NCBI GenBank assembly: GCA_003326195.1
Contig: LXQE01000152.1
Location: forward strand, 710 to 58,379
Source: Nostoc punctiforme NIES-2108
GTDB taxonomy: Bacteria; Cyanobacteriota; Cyanobacteriia; Cyanobacteriales; Nostocaceae
Length of the DNA: 57,670 nt
Direction: 5' to 3'
A program made the position numbers and the translations under genes. Shown in pieces: positions 43,801 to 54,100 of this stretch. The notes beneath the pieces are model-generated. The model made no database searches. It saw only the letters and a list, made by a program, of their open reading frames with translations, and was not told the DNA's origin. Position 1 is the stretch's first letter. Each line of letters begins with the position of its first letter.

Positions 43801-46478
43801 CTTTGTCTGCTTTTGCGTATGTCATGTATGGAGTAATGTTGTGTGGGGTAATAGGAGACATTGATTCTGGATATAAATTTGGCAAACTAGCTGATAGTTT
43901 GTTGCCTAATTTCCAAACAAAAGAAGTAACTGGCAAGGTTATGGAAACATTTAATCATCTTGTCAGACATTGGAAAGAGCATTTAAAGGAAACATTGAAA
44001 CCTTTACTTGAGGCTTATACTACTAATCTTGAAGTAGGAGATATGGAATTTGCAGCTTATGCTCTTTATGGTTACTCTCAACATGCATACTTTACAGGAC
44101 AAGAACTAATAAAACTTGAGCAAGATATAGAAATATATAGCAAGACTATTAAGCAAATAAAGCAAGAAAGAGTATTTTATTGGAATGAAATATTCCGTCA
44201 GACAATCTTGAATCTTATAGGAGATGTTCAAAATCCGCACAGTTTAATCGGTGAAGTCTATGATGAAGATAAAATGTTACCACTTCATCTTAAAGCTAAA
44301 GATGGAGTAGCGCTTTTTTTCTTATATTTCTGCAAACTTCACATATCTTATCTGCTGGCTGATTACCCTCAAGCTCTTAAAAATACAGTCATGGCAGAAA
44401 AGTACTTATCTGCTGGTGTCGGCATGTTTGTGACTGCTCAATTTTATTTTTATGATTCATTGACGCATCTAGCAGCATATTCTGATTTCGATGAATGTGA
44501 ACAAAAAGAAGTCCTTCATAGAGTAATCGAAAATCAGAAAAAAATGCAAAACTGGGCAGAACAGGCTCCCATGAATCATCTGCATAAATTTTATTTAGTA
44601 GAAGCAGAACGGCATCGAGTTCTTGGTCAATATCTTGAAGCGATAGATAATTATGAATGTGCTATTTCCCTTAGCAAAGAAAATGAGTACATTAACGAAG
44701 AAGCTCTAGCTTGTGAATTAGCGGCTACATTTTATCTCAAATGGGGTAAACAAAAGATCGCCCAACTCTACCTCACTGATGCCTACTATTCCTATGTTCG
44801 CTGGGGAGCATTAGCCAAAGTTTATGACTTACAAAAGCGCTATCCTCAATTACTTCTCCCCATAATTCAGAAAGAAGGACTTAGCTATTCTTACAGTGAA
44901 AATAATCTACCTGAACTGAGTTTACACTTATCTACACTTAGTAATAAATCTACTCTGGTGACTAATGAAACTGTCATAGGCTCCAACACTAGTATTTCAG
45001 ATATGTTAGATTTGGGAACTGTGATCAAAGCTTCGCAAGCAGTGTCTGGGGAAATTAAATTGGAGGCACTTCTTTCTACTTTAATGGAAGTTGTGATGGA
45101 GAATGCAGGAGCTTCTAAATGTGTGCTGATATTGAGTGAAGCTAATAACTTAGACTTAACTATTGCTGCAATTAGTTCTGCTTCCACTTTTAGAGATACT
45201 CACACAGAGTTTTTATCTATTCCTTTCGAGTCTAGCGATCTTGTTCCTATTTCTTTGATTAATTATGTCAAACGAACCCAAGAAATATTAGTAATTGATG
45301 ACATTAAAGAGAAAGCTTATTTTGCAGTAGATAGTTATATTAAGCGTGAGGAGCCAAAAAGCATATTATGTATTCCAATGCTTAATCAAGGTAAATTGCT
45401 GGGGCTGATTTATCTAGAAAATAATTTAACTACAGGAGCATTTACACGCGATCGCTTAGAAGTTCTCAAGCTCTTAACTATCCAAGCTTCAATCTCTTTA
45501 GAAAATGCCATTCTCTACAATAATTTGGCTGAAGCGAATGAACAATTGGAGGACTACAGTCATATACTAGAGGAAAAGGTGGTAGTAAGAACAGCAGAAC
45601 TTAATGAAAAAAATCAGCATCTGCAAGAAGCTCTAGAAGAATTACAAAGTACCCAAAGTAAATTAATTCAAAGTGAAAAAATGTCTTCATTAGGGCAAAT
45701 GGTGGCGGGAATTGCCCATGAAATTAATAACCCTATCAATTTTATTCATGGTAATATCAGTCACGCCAGTGACTATGTTCAACAATTGCTAGATTTGATT
45801 AATATTTATCAGCAACAATATCCCCATCCCTCAGCAATAGTGGAGCAAAAAATTGGGGAAATGGATATAGAATTCCTGAGAGAAGACCTCCCAAGAGTTC
45901 TTGATTCGATGAAGGTGGGAAGTTCCCGTATCCGAACTATTATTCTGAGCTTACGTAACTTCTCTCGTCTAGATGAATCAGAAATGAAGCCTGTAAATAT
46001 TCATGAAGGCATCGACAGTACCCTAATGATTTTGCAGCACCGACTCAAGGAAAAGAGCGATTGCCCGGAAATTCAAGTCTTTAAAGAATACGCGCAACTG
46101 CCGGATGTTATTTGCTATGCTGGTCAACTCAACCAAGTGTTTATGAATATTTTAAGTAATGCGATCGATGCTTTAGAGGACTACAAGAATAAAGAAGATT
46201 CTCCCAGCAAAAATCCTCAAATTCGTATTCGTACTGAACTAGGAGAAGTAAACACGTTGAAGATTCGGATTGCTGATAACGGTTATGGTATGACTGCACA
46301 GGTAATGCAGAAAATATTTGATCCATTTTTTACCACTAAGGCAGTAGGAAGTGGTACGGGGTTGGGGTTGTCAATTAGTTATCAAGTGGTAGTGGACAAA
46401 CATAAAGGTCAGTTAAGCTGTGAATCGACTCCGGGAAAGGGAACTGAGTTTGTGATTGAGATTCCCATGCAACAGTGA
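40860..46478 (+). CDS. Hstk-type dual Ser/Thr kinase - histidine kinase
   Basis: This 1872-aa multidomain signalling protein has: a Ser/Thr kinase domain (~10-275) with catalytic D141 in HKDIKPAN and a variant DFS (IIDFSIATLL) in place of DFG; an AAA/STAND-type ATPase (~310-600) with P-loop GYSGIGKT and K347, and Walker B VIFLDDLQWAD; a long helical TPR-like region (~620-1340); GAF (~1400-1555); a coiled coil; HisKA with H1620 in GIAHEINNP; and HATPase_c with GTGLGLS. The order matches the cyanobacterial Hstk family. DFS is common in that family and does not itself indicate a dead kinase. Confidence 0.93.
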   Translation: MLIESDKLFLILGYRIIKQLYSGKKTLVYRAIREKDQQLVILKLMRSAEPSFAEINQFHNQYAITKNIEIPGIVKPISLEKHDNRYIIVMKDYGSIALNLWQQEENKKGNNSVSLSEFLNIAIEISATLEQLHHHRIIHKDIKPANILIHPITGKTRIIDFSIATLLPKEIQFLTNPNVLEGTLAYISPEQTGRMNRGIDYRTDFYSLGVTFFELLTGQLPFSTTDPMELVYSHIAKEPPKASYINSNIPTILSDIISKLMAKNAEDRYQSAHGLRYDLERCQNQWTEKQNITVFELGSRDISNHFAIPEKLYGRQREIEILLATFDRVTKGSTEMILVSGYSGIGKTAVVNEVQKPIARQRSYFIKGKFDQFQRDIPLSGLVQALRDLIEQILSETDAQIQQWKTKILSALSTQSQVIINVIPELEIIIGKQPASAELTGSAAQNRFNLLFQRFIQVFSTKDHPLVIFLDDLQWADTASLKFIQLLMDGTSSRFAKDTENLSEKKSSLLLIGAYRDNEVSNLHPLHLTLQEIVNTGGIINTIKLLPLSQIDLNHLISDTLRCSETIAISLTQMVFLKTKGNPFFASQFLKLLYDDGLIELNFDAGHWKYDITKIQTLSLTDDVVEFMGIQIEKLPQNVQNVLKIAACIGNEFDLKTLSLVNEKSVIDTASDLWQALLEGLIIPQKDGYNLALENDRNLLSFSTRESENFSTNNSQLTRYKFVHDRVQQAAYSLIFKDQIKQMHLRIGLLLLKNTPVAEREENIFELVNHFNIAAEFISHQAKRYELAEMNLIAGRKALVSTAYSSALKYLTTGIELLADDSWETKYNITLALYNTAAEAAYLSGDFEYTEKCAQVVLVKAKTPLDRVKAYEVEIQSYGAQGKELEAVHIAKTFLKILGVEFPTNPSQSDIQLAIEATSAKLVNRSIQDLIELPEITEAQPLIIMRILSSTIGLAYTVAPELLLFIILKQINLSIKYGNSPLSAFAYVMYGVMLCGVIGDIDSGYKFGKLADSLLPNFQTKEVTGKVMETFNHLVRHWKEHLKETLKPLLEAYTTNLEVGDMEFAAYALYGYSQHAYFTGQELIKLEQDIEIYSKTIKQIKQERVFYWNEIFRQTILNLIGDVQNPHSLIGEVYDEDKMLPLHLKAKDGVALFFLYFCKLHISYLLADYPQALKNTVMAEKYLSAGVGMFVTAQFYFYDSLTHLAAYSDFDECEQKEVLHRVIENQKKMQNWAEQAPMNHLHKFYLVEAERHRVLGQYLEAIDNYECAISLSKENEYINEEALACELAATFYLKWGKQKIAQLYLTDAYYSYVRWGALAKVYDLQKRYPQLLLPIIQKEGLSYSYSENNLPELSLHLSTLSNKSTLVTNETVIGSNTSISDMLDLGTVIKASQAVSGEIKLEALLSTLMEVVMENAGASKCVLILSEANNLDLTIAAISSASTFRDTHTEFLSIPFESSDLVPISLINYVKRTQEILVIDDIKEKAYFAVDSYIKREEPKSILCIPMLNQGKLLGLIYLENNLTTGAFTRDRLEVLKLLTIQASISLENAILYNNLAEANEQLEDYSHILEEKVVVRTAELNEKNQHLQEALEELQSTQSKLIQSEKMSSLGQMVAGIAHEINNPINFIHGNISHASDYVQQLLDLINIYQQQYPHPSAIVEQKIGEMDIEFLREDLPRVLDSMKVGSSRIRTIILSLRNFSRLDESEMKPVNIHEGIDSTLMILQHRLKEKSDCPEIQVFKEYAQLPDVICYAGQLNQVFMNILSNAIDALEDYKNKEDSPSKNPQIRIRTELGEVNTLKIRIADNGYGMTAQVMQKIFDPFFTTKAVGSGTGLGLSISYQVVVDKHKGQLSCESTPGKGTEFVIEIPMQQ

Positions 46479-46498
46479 GACAAGCTACCGATACTGGA

Positions 46499-46537
46499 AA
46501 ATTTACGTGAGTCTCCAACGGAGACTCACGTAAATTT
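46499..46537. terminator. Perfect 18-bp hairpin between convergent genes
   Basis: AAATTTACGTGAGTCTCC (46499-46516), loop AAC, and its exact complement (46520-46537) form an 18-bp stem whose A/T outer end gives T-rich ends on both strands. It is probably a bidirectional terminator for the Hstk gene and the flavin monooxygenase gene. Confidence 0.8.
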
Positions 46538-46584
46538 AGCATAGGATTTGTTTGAGAAATTCAGCGAACCGTATTAAGAAGATA

Positions 46585-48138
46585 TCAAGGAACGCTTTTT
46601 ACCTCTACACTTGCCGCGATCGCAAAATCATTAAGAGATGAATGTTGTTTTTGTTTTACCTGTAATTCCTTACCCAGATGCTTGTAAGCAGATGGATCTA
46701 TTGGCATCAGGAACTCCCCAACCAAGTTTCCTGGTTGACGGCGGCTACTCAAACCCATATCCTGAAGCAACTCATCAATGTAATGGAATGTAAAAGGAGT
46801 TACACATGCTCCACTGACGAAAGCATAAGGTCTATCTTTCTTCCTCCATTCCAACTCTGCTGTTACATCCTCTAACATCTGTTGCGGGGATGGTAAAAGT
46901 ATATTTTCTTTGACATACTCTGATAACCACCTAGCACCAATCTCTGCTGATAACTGGGCACAGAAAGTATAGTTATAACCAACAAAACCCATCTGTGGAA
47001 CATGAGGGTGAATAAGATGGCGGTAAAGATGGATAGTGCCTTCCTCATCAAATACGTGTCTGCGGTACTTATCTTCTAAAAAGGGGATATCCTGAAGAAA
47101 ACCTGTGCCAAAGACAACAACATCTGCGTGTATTTGCTCGCCGTTATCCAATTCCACACCACTAGGAAAAAACTTGTTGATCTTTGTCTTCACAGCACGA
47201 ATTTTACCCGTGCGTACATGCTCAAAAAAGCCTTTAGGCACTAAGCCGATACTACAACCAATTAATTTGTTCATCGGTTGTTTGGGCACCATTCCACAAG
47301 CATCAAGGGGAAACTGTAAGCGCAGCATAGTCTCATTTAGGCGCCAGAATGCCCACACCAGTGGCTTCCCAAAACTATGCAGCCACTTTTCCCATCCTTG
47401 AAGTTTATGATAGGGCATCCAAGTTTCTGCAAACCGAGTCAGGAAAATATACTTGATGTTTAACAGACCGAGAAAGAAGTTGGGAACTTTCCACAGTGCT
47501 TGACGGAACACAAGGGTACATTCTTTGGCCTTGCTAGCTGCAAGATTCGCCAGATCGGTGGCTGACTTGCCAAAACCGACAACAACCACTCGCTTGCCCT
47601 CAATGACAGAGCCGTCATTAAAGTTGTTAGTATGTATTACCTGACCTCCGGCGGCAATGAACTCTTCCATCCCCGGCAAGTTAGGAATGTAGGGAATATC
47701 ATAAGTGCCATTGCACACAATTACAAAGTCGAACTCGTAATTTTGTTTTCTGATCTCTTTACCATCTTCTTGAAAGTTAACACTAACCATCCATCCAGGA
47801 GTATTTCCTGATTTGCGCTCCACTTTAGTTACTTTCGCACCGAACTGAATTTTTTCTACTACACCAAAGTGTCGGGCATAGGATTCAAGGTAAGCGCATA
47901 TTTGCTCTCCTGAAGGCCATTCTGGATAGGACGCAGGCATAGGATAGTCTGAGAAAGCATAGGTGTCTCTGGGATTTTGGATTGACAGTCCTGGGTAAGT
48001 TCTCGATCTTTCCCACACACCACCAAGTCCCTGCCGTTTCTCGAACAATGTAACTTCGTAACCTTCCTCGAGAAACGTCTTTGCTGAGACTAATCCGCTG
48101 ACTCCAGCCCCAATCACGCATACTTGTTTCACCGTCAT
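46585..48138 (-). CDS. Flavin-containing monooxygenase
   Basis: This 517-aa class B flavoprotein oxygenase has an FAD-binding GAGVSG (residues 10-15), QGLGGVWERSRTYPGL in the FMO-type pyrimidine/flavin region, and an NADPH-binding VVVGFGKSATDLA near residue 190. The FMO fingerprint FxGxxxHxxxF is present in degenerate form as AGGQVIHTNNF. Such enzymes insert oxygen at N, S or C (N-hydroxylation, S-oxidation or Baeyer-Villiger). It lies 16 bases downstream of the halogenase and is the last gene of the operon. Confidence 0.88.
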   Translation of the reverse strand: MTVKQVCVIGAGVSGLVSAKTFLEEGYEVTLFEKRQGLGGVWERSRTYPGLSIQNPRDTYAFSDYPMPASYPEWPSGEQICAYLESYARHFGVVEKIQFGAKVTKVERKSGNTPGWMVSVNFQEDGKEIRKQNYEFDFVIVCNGTYDIPYIPNLPGMEEFIAAGGQVIHTNNFNDGSVIEGKRVVVVGFGKSATDLANLAASKAKECTLVFRQALWKVPNFFLGLLNIKYIFLTRFAETWMPYHKLQGWEKWLHSFGKPLVWAFWRLNETMLRLQFPLDACGMVPKQPMNKLIGCSIGLVPKGFFEHVRTGKIRAVKTKINKFFPSGVELDNGEQIHADVVVFGTGFLQDIPFLEDKYRRHVFDEEGTIHLYRHLIHPHVPQMGFVGYNYTFCAQLSAEIGARWLSEYVKENILLPSPQQMLEDVTAELEWRKKDRPYAFVSGACVTPFTFHYIDELLQDMGLSSRRQPGNLVGEFLMPIDPSAYKHLGKELQVKQKQHSSLNDFAIAASVEVKSVP

Positions 48139-48154
48139 CTTGGGTTCTCCTAAA

Positions 48155-49792
48155 TTATGAAACTAGTGTAGGAATCTGATATGCCCGATCGCTAACGCTC
48201 AGATACTCCGACTGTTCTTGTGACTTAATTACATGAGTTAAGTATTCATATTGAGATGGCAAAGTTGAAGTTAGGTAGTTGGCTCTTTCCCTAATTTCCA
48301 CAAATGCAGCCTCAGCATTGTGATTTCCGACATGTTCAAAGATCGGAAGACTGCTTTCGGGTATGTAATTTAGCCCCAGCAACATTACCGAATAAGAGTA
48401 AGACTCGAAGCCGTGGTATTTCAGGTTGATAGTCTTATTGCTTGGCAGTCTCTTTTTCCATAATCGTAATTTTTCCTGTAGTTCTTCTGGAACTTTGATA
48501 TTGTTCTTGGTTGCTTTCCAGAATTCTGTGTCGGTGCGATCGCTAGCATAGTAATGAAGTGTCAGAAATTCTCGCACACCATCTATGCAGTCAGCAATAA
48601 CTTTGTTATAGCTGTGAATAAGCTCTTGATTGAAAGATTTGCTGGGAAAGTGGCTAACTAACTCTTCAATTCCATGTTGAATGAAAAAGATGCCAGTAGA
48701 TTCTAGTGGTTCCACAAATCCACTGGAAAGCCCAATTGCTACACAGTTTTTCACCCATGAGTTTCTGTTACGTCCAATCCGCATCTTGATATGAGAGACC
48801 TGACGATTATCAGTAGCGGCTCCCAAATGCTGGCGAAATTCCTGTTCTGCGTCCTCAGCAGAAATGAATGCACTCGAATAAACATACCCTGTACCATCTC
48901 TGCCATACAAAGGTATATTCCAGACCCAACCAGACGAAAGCGCAGTCGCTGTTGTGTAAGGTTTGATGCCATCTTTTTTTATATCAGTTGGTATCTGCAT
49001 TGCGATCGCGCGATCGCACAACAGTGAATCTGAATAAGAAATGAATGGCTCACCAAGCGCTTTATTAATCAAAAGACCACGGAAACCAGTACAGTCAATG
49101 AAAAGGTCGCCACTGAGAATGCCATACTCTTTGGTTATGAGACTATCTATGCTCCCATCCTCAGTTAACTTAATATCCACCACATCATCAACAGTTTGCT
49201 TCACTCCCCTTTCCATTGCATAATCTTTCATGAATCTTGCGAGTAGATTCGCATCAAAATGATAGGCATAGGGGTACTGAATGTTTAACTTATCCAGTAT
49301 ATTTTTCTTGACGATATCCTCTTGAGAAAATTCATTTTGAACTTTGCGATCGAAGACTTTACCATCTAAATATCTCGGAGATAGTTGATGGTCGCACAGC
49401 CAGGGAGTTAGAAAGCAGGCATAATCAAATGCTTCTTGGTCTTTCTTCATTTTCAGCCACCATTCAGAGATATCAAAGCCGTCAATTACCTCATATCTCT
49501 GGAAAGGATGGTAGAAGTGTTGGCCCTTCGCATTCCAGTTGACAAATTTAATTGCCATTTTATATGTAGCATTACACTTTGGCATCCATTCATGTTCTTG
49601 TAGCCCAAGAAAATCAAAGAATACTTTGATGGTACTAAAAGTTGCTTCTCCAACTCCAATTTTGGTGATGTTAGATGATTCCACTAGAGTAATATTAATA
49701 TTTTTATCTAGTGCTTTGCTCAAATAAGCTGCTGTCATCCAACCTGCGGTTCCACCACCAACAATTACAATATTTTGTACATTCTGTGACAT
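48155..49792 (-). CDS. Tryptophan-halogenase family FAD-dependent halogenase
   Basis: This 545-aa flavin-dependent halogenase has the hallmark motifs: FAD-binding GGGTAGWMTAAYL (G12-G17), WVWNIP (W289-P294, family WxWxIP), a lysine at K78 (NATYKMAIKF) where PrnA has K79, and E364-S365 in EPLESTGIFF where PrnA has E346-S347. It should use FADH2 and O2 to form hypohalous acid guided to an aromatic ring. The usual substrate is free tryptophan or another indole/phenol, but this is not proven here. No flavin reductase gene is adjacent. The gap to the FMO gene is 16 bases and to the HDO gene 72. Confidence 0.93.
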   Translation of the reverse strand: MSQNVQNIVIVGGGTAGWMTAAYLSKALDKNINITLVESSNITKIGVGEATFSTIKVFFDFLGLQEHEWMPKCNATYKMAIKFVNWNAKGQHFYHPFQRYEVIDGFDISEWWLKMKKDQEAFDYACFLTPWLCDHQLSPRYLDGKVFDRKVQNEFSQEDIVKKNILDKLNIQYPYAYHFDANLLARFMKDYAMERGVKQTVDDVVDIKLTEDGSIDSLITKEYGILSGDLFIDCTGFRGLLINKALGEPFISYSDSLLCDRAIAMQIPTDIKKDGIKPYTTATALSSGWVWNIPLYGRDGTGYVYSSAFISAEDAEQEFRQHLGAATDNRQVSHIKMRIGRNRNSWVKNCVAIGLSSGFVEPLESTGIFFIQHGIEELVSHFPSKSFNQELIHSYNKVIADCIDGVREFLTLHYYASDRTDTEFWKATKNNIKVPEELQEKLRLWKKRLPSNKTINLKYHGFESYSYSVMLLGLNYIPESSLPIFEHVGNHNAEAAFVEIRERANYLTSTLPSQYEYLTHVIKSQEQSEYLSVSDRAYQIPTLVS

Positions 49793-49864
49793 GGTTAAAG
49801 TTCCTCTTTGAGTCTAAAATTAAGTAGGCAGGGAGGTCAATTTCAAAAAAGCTTTCTCAATAAT

Positions 49865-50578
49865 TTATGCAGCTTTCAATTCTTGCTCAATTTGATGTTT
49901 TTTAGCATATACCAAAAGCTCATTTGTAAATTGCGTGAAAGCTGTAAATAAGTTCTCAACTAATTCAAAAGCTTCTTGCCGACTTTCTTCTGATAGTTGA
50001 ATATCTTGTAAAAATTGCTCTATTCCAGATAGACTTGTCATGTGACCAGTTTCAACATTCAGATGGAAATCTGCGAAGTATCGGCATGGTTTTTGGGTAA
50101 TTGCTTTAATTTCTTTGCCAATCTCTGATGCCGTTGAAAACATGATGTTACCCGTTGATTCCGTTACTTCAATAACTATGATTTTCTGAATAGGAGTAGC
50201 TTGTGAAGTATATCGATAGAGTTGATAATTTAAACAGCGAGCATTCTTAGTTTCTTCACTCCAAAGAAATTTTAATGCTTCACTAAAATTCACTGATTTG
50301 TCAAATTCTAGGTTCTTCAAATCTTCCAGAAACCACAGCCAATGATGGTCATCTTCATAAGTATGCTTGTTAATTAATGTCTGAATGGGATCGTTTGTTG
50401 GTTCTACCCGCAAAAAATATTTATTCAGTTCTCCAAAATTCATAATAAAATGAGCAGCACATGGTGCCCAAGCTAACCTTTGTCTGGGATTTATACTTTG
50501 ATCTTGCATAAATTTAAACAATGGCACTTGAGCAAATTCTTGTTTTTTTTGTTCAATCAGTTCTAGTACTTGTTGCAT
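49865..50578 (-). CDS. Heme-oxygenase-like diiron oxidase/oxygenase (DUF3865/CADD-like)
   Basis: This 237-aa all-alpha protein has the HDO fold pattern. Candidate iron ligands are E140 (VTESTG), H172, E176 and H179 (DFHLNVETGH). Their spacing (32, 4, 3) is the same as E142, H174, D178, H181 of chlamydial CADD. A first-helix pair would fall at H79 (DDHHW) and D86. HDOs perform varied oxidative chemistry: chain fragmentation, N-oxygenation, desaturation, nitrile formation. A Nostoc punctiforme protein of this type has a solved structure but no assigned function. It is first in the operon with halogenase and FMO. Confidence 0.85.
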   Translation of the reverse strand: MQQVLELIEQKKQEFAQVPLFKFMQDQSINPRQRLAWAPCAAHFIMNFGELNKYFLRVEPTNDPIQTLINKHTYEDDHHWLWFLEDLKNLEFDKSVNFSEALKFLWSEETKNARCLNYQLYRYTSQATPIQKIIVIEVTESTGNIMFSTASEIGKEIKAITQKPCRYFADFHLNVETGHMTSLSGIEQFLQDIQLSEESRQEAFELVENLFTAFTQFTNELLVYAKKHQIEQELKAA

Positions 50579-51100
50579 TTTGAATTGTGCTGATTTTCAC
50601 GAAGTTCAATGTTTAATATTCAAGCAGAAGTAACTTTCCGACTTGGTTGTGGGAAGGATAATCTGCTCAAGCTTTGGTTGTTCAATTACCAAAGTTTTTT
50701 TGATAGTCATTAGCTCAAAACCCACTATTTGAATAGCAAATAATGTCTAATTTGTGATGTTGCAGGTTTAGTTAAGAGTGTGTAGATAATTGGTCTTTGA
50801 AGACACGATAAATCTCGCCTCTACATCAGGGTTTTAGGTGTATTGTGTTATATCGTATTGAGGCTAACGCTAAATTGTAACCAGCTAATTTACTGTTATT
50901 GTTTTTACTTTAACTTCAACATATCTATGTAATAAACGTAGACTTTACTTAAGTACGCTTGTTAAGAAAGGGTCTTATATGAGCCTTTCCTGCGCTCAAA
51001 AAAACCAAATCGGCTAGTTAAGCGTTCTACCCTAGCTAAAATTTGAGTATATACTTGGAAAGATTTTTAGATTTGTTGTATCTAAAGATGGTATCAATAA
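50579..51100. other. Intergenic region upstream of the HDO-halogenase-FMO operon
   Basis: 522 AT-rich bases. The promoter of the operon must lie here. A degenerate repeat (GACACGATAAATCTCGCCTC around 50795) resembles widespread Nostoc palindromes. No gene or riboswitch was recognised. Confidence 0.45.
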
Positions 51101-54100
51101 TTACTTTCCATCCTCAAGTATTAATATAGATTCAGCAGTGCGCCCAAATTCTTCTGGTGCATATTGCAAGTGAACTTCTGCACCAGGCCAAGAAAATGTA
51201 CCAGGAGTAACAGAACGGACTAAGTAATGCAGGCTATAAACACCTGGTTCTAGGTGGTCGGCATAGGCGATAATGTGATCGCGGTACACATTCTTAAACC
51301 CAAGTTCCCAGCTATCGGCTTTTGCTTGTAATGCAGCTGTAGCAGTTTGAAAACTTGCATCTACCGCCTCAAATCCTGATGGTAGCGGATCTTTAATCAC
51401 CAAATGATCCACAGGATGATCGGCGATAATTTCTAAACCAATATCAAACACCTGTCCAGAGGCTAAAGTCAAGGGTTTATCGAAAGCATAAAGACCTGTT
51501 TTTTGCAAAACTTTCTCTTGATTTACTTGACTAATTTCTCGTGTTATGCGTAGTCCGTTAAACCTGCCTGGTTGATTTCCTTGCAAGCGATAATTGTAAG
51601 CAACCAAATAGTGCAAAGTGCCATTACCTGATTTTTGCAGCGTTAAATCATTACGCCCACGAGGTAATTTATTCATCGGCACATTTAGCTGTAAACTAGG
51701 ATTTCTGTAACCATCAAAGCGATTTTCTCCTAACTTATTACCAGCTAAATCCACTGTGGCAATAAAATTAGGTGGTGTGGGTTGCAGTTGACTATAATCT
51801 ACCAAAGCTGTTAAAGCTTGAGCATTATTATAGTTGGTTTGCCATGTACCATCCCGTCGCAATGCCAGCAGACTTTGAAATAACTTATCTATAACTTCGG
51901 GTTTACTTTGTTTGACAATAAATAATCGTAAAGCTTGCGCTTGCGTCGTGGTAGATGAACTCATCCATCCCCAACTAGTTGGTAAACTCACAACTGCTGT
52001 GCGACCAGTTTCATAGATATTCTGTTGCAGTTTGCTTACTAATTGTTGAGATTCATCTTGCCATTCTGGAAATTGAGATAAGTATCGCGCTAGTTTAATT
52101 TGAGTTGCTACATCAAAGTTATTGCGCTGTTCATAAATATCTGCGAGGAAAGTATTGCGTTTGTCTCCCAATTCTGCTAACGAGATTAAAGCATTAAGTT
52201 GCAGTTGCCTTTTACAGAGTAGTTGTTTGCAAAACTCATATTCTCCAGGGTTCGCCAGAACTTTTTGTAAATAAGCTTTCAGGCGAGACACCATTGCAGA
52301 ATCAACTAAATTAGGGAACACCTGACTAGCTTTAGCCAAAGATTCACCCGTATAGGAAGAAACCAAAGGGTCGGATTTCTCTTGTCCGGGAAAAGTAGCA
52401 AAACCACCATCGGCTATTTGGAGTTTTTGTAATTTTTCAATTGCTTGACTCGCTTGTTGGCTAGGATTAAATTCTACAAAGTTCTGACCATATTTTTGGG
52501 CAAGAATTTGCAGATTTGCTGCAATTATTAACTGACTCGCCGCCGGTTCTGTGAATGGTAAATCATCATCCTCTAAAACCTGTTTTGCTGGTGCTTTAAT
52601 TTCTGGAATCAAAGTACTCGCCAACTGAATATCTAAACCTCCCGCATCAGGAAAGGTATTTTTATCAACATTCAGGGGAATCTTCACCTGTTTTTCAGTG
52701 ACACCAGATTCAACGACTTGTTCTGTAATTTCAATTGGCTTAATTTCCAAAGGTACTTCAAAAGCATCTGTGGCTGTATTTAGCTGAGTGGTAAACCGAA
52801 CTTTACTAACTCCCACACTATCCGCCAGCATGGGAAAGCGATAAGCATGAGTTGCAGATTCAGCTTTGGTTTGCAAAGCAGTAGCTGTGGGGTTTTTGTC
52901 AGCAAACTTCACAGTACCGCTAAGTTCGCCATTAATTGAAAGATTTCCTGTATTCCCAGTGTTGTTAGTTACAGATAAACCAGCGAGGATGCGATCGCCT
53001 GGACGGGCAAACTGTGGCAAAATGGCATTAGTTAGCAGTGGCTTGGTGCTGATAAACGTCGCGTCCCCATTGCCGAAACGCAGATTTCCATCGGTGGCGA
53101 CAGCCATCACTCGCCATGTAGTTAAGTCATCTGGTAATTTAAAGGTTATCTGTGCATTCCCATTTGCATCGGTAAGGACAGAACCGTTGTAGTAAGCTAA
53201 GGCTTGAAAATCGGTGCGGGTGCGAGTATTGGCTGCACCCGTTGAGAAACCACCGCCATAACCCCAACCTTTGGGTTTAGCTACATCTTGTGCTTGTAAT
53301 ATGACATCTGCGCGATTATCGTTAAAGCGGGTAGAAATTGGCTGTTCTGCATAAACTGTATCTACCAAATCTGGCGGACGATAACCAGAAAGTTGTAACA
53401 CGGCTTCATTAACCACCATGACTGTAAACTGTCCTTTGGTGGGATTGCCTTGATTATCCTTCAGTTCTAACTGTACCGTTTCTTCTGCACCGGGTTCTAA
53501 TGATGCTTGCACTGGCTTAACTTGCAGTTTTAAATACTTATCTTCTAAATTAACTTTAAAAAGTGCAAAACCAATCTTCACCAAGTTATCTAAACTTCCC
53601 GCTTCCACTTGATTGATGGGTTTACCTTGTCTGACTAAGACAGCTTCAATGGCTGCATTTGGCAACATTTCTGGCGTAACTTGAAACTGAATTTGTGGTG
53701 CGCCTCCCTGAACTTTGACAATCTGCTGATAAAGAGGTTTATCTTTAATCACAGCAAAGTATAATTCTGCATCTGGATAGGGAGATTGAATTAATACAGT
53801 AGCAGTTTCACCAGGTTTAAACTCTTTTTTATCTAACTTAACTTCTAATACATCATCTTCCTTAGAACCCCAAAATACCGGATTTTCTCCAGTTGCCCAA
53901 ATTTGTAAATCTGTGGCACTTAATTCGCCTTTGTCCTCGCTAAAATTAACTCTAATCCGATAGGAAGCAGATTCCGGTGCTGTTAAATTTACCGATTGCG
54001 GATTACTTGCAGATGTAATTTCTGCTTGTTCCACTGTTTTATATTCAACTTGATTTTTTGGAGTTCGGCTACCTTCTACCAACTGCGTGACGCTGCTGTA

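Noticed and set aside
46490..46545. Palindrome between convergent genes as a protein-binding operator
   Set aside because: Its position after two convergent stops and the 3-base loop fit a bidirectional terminator better.
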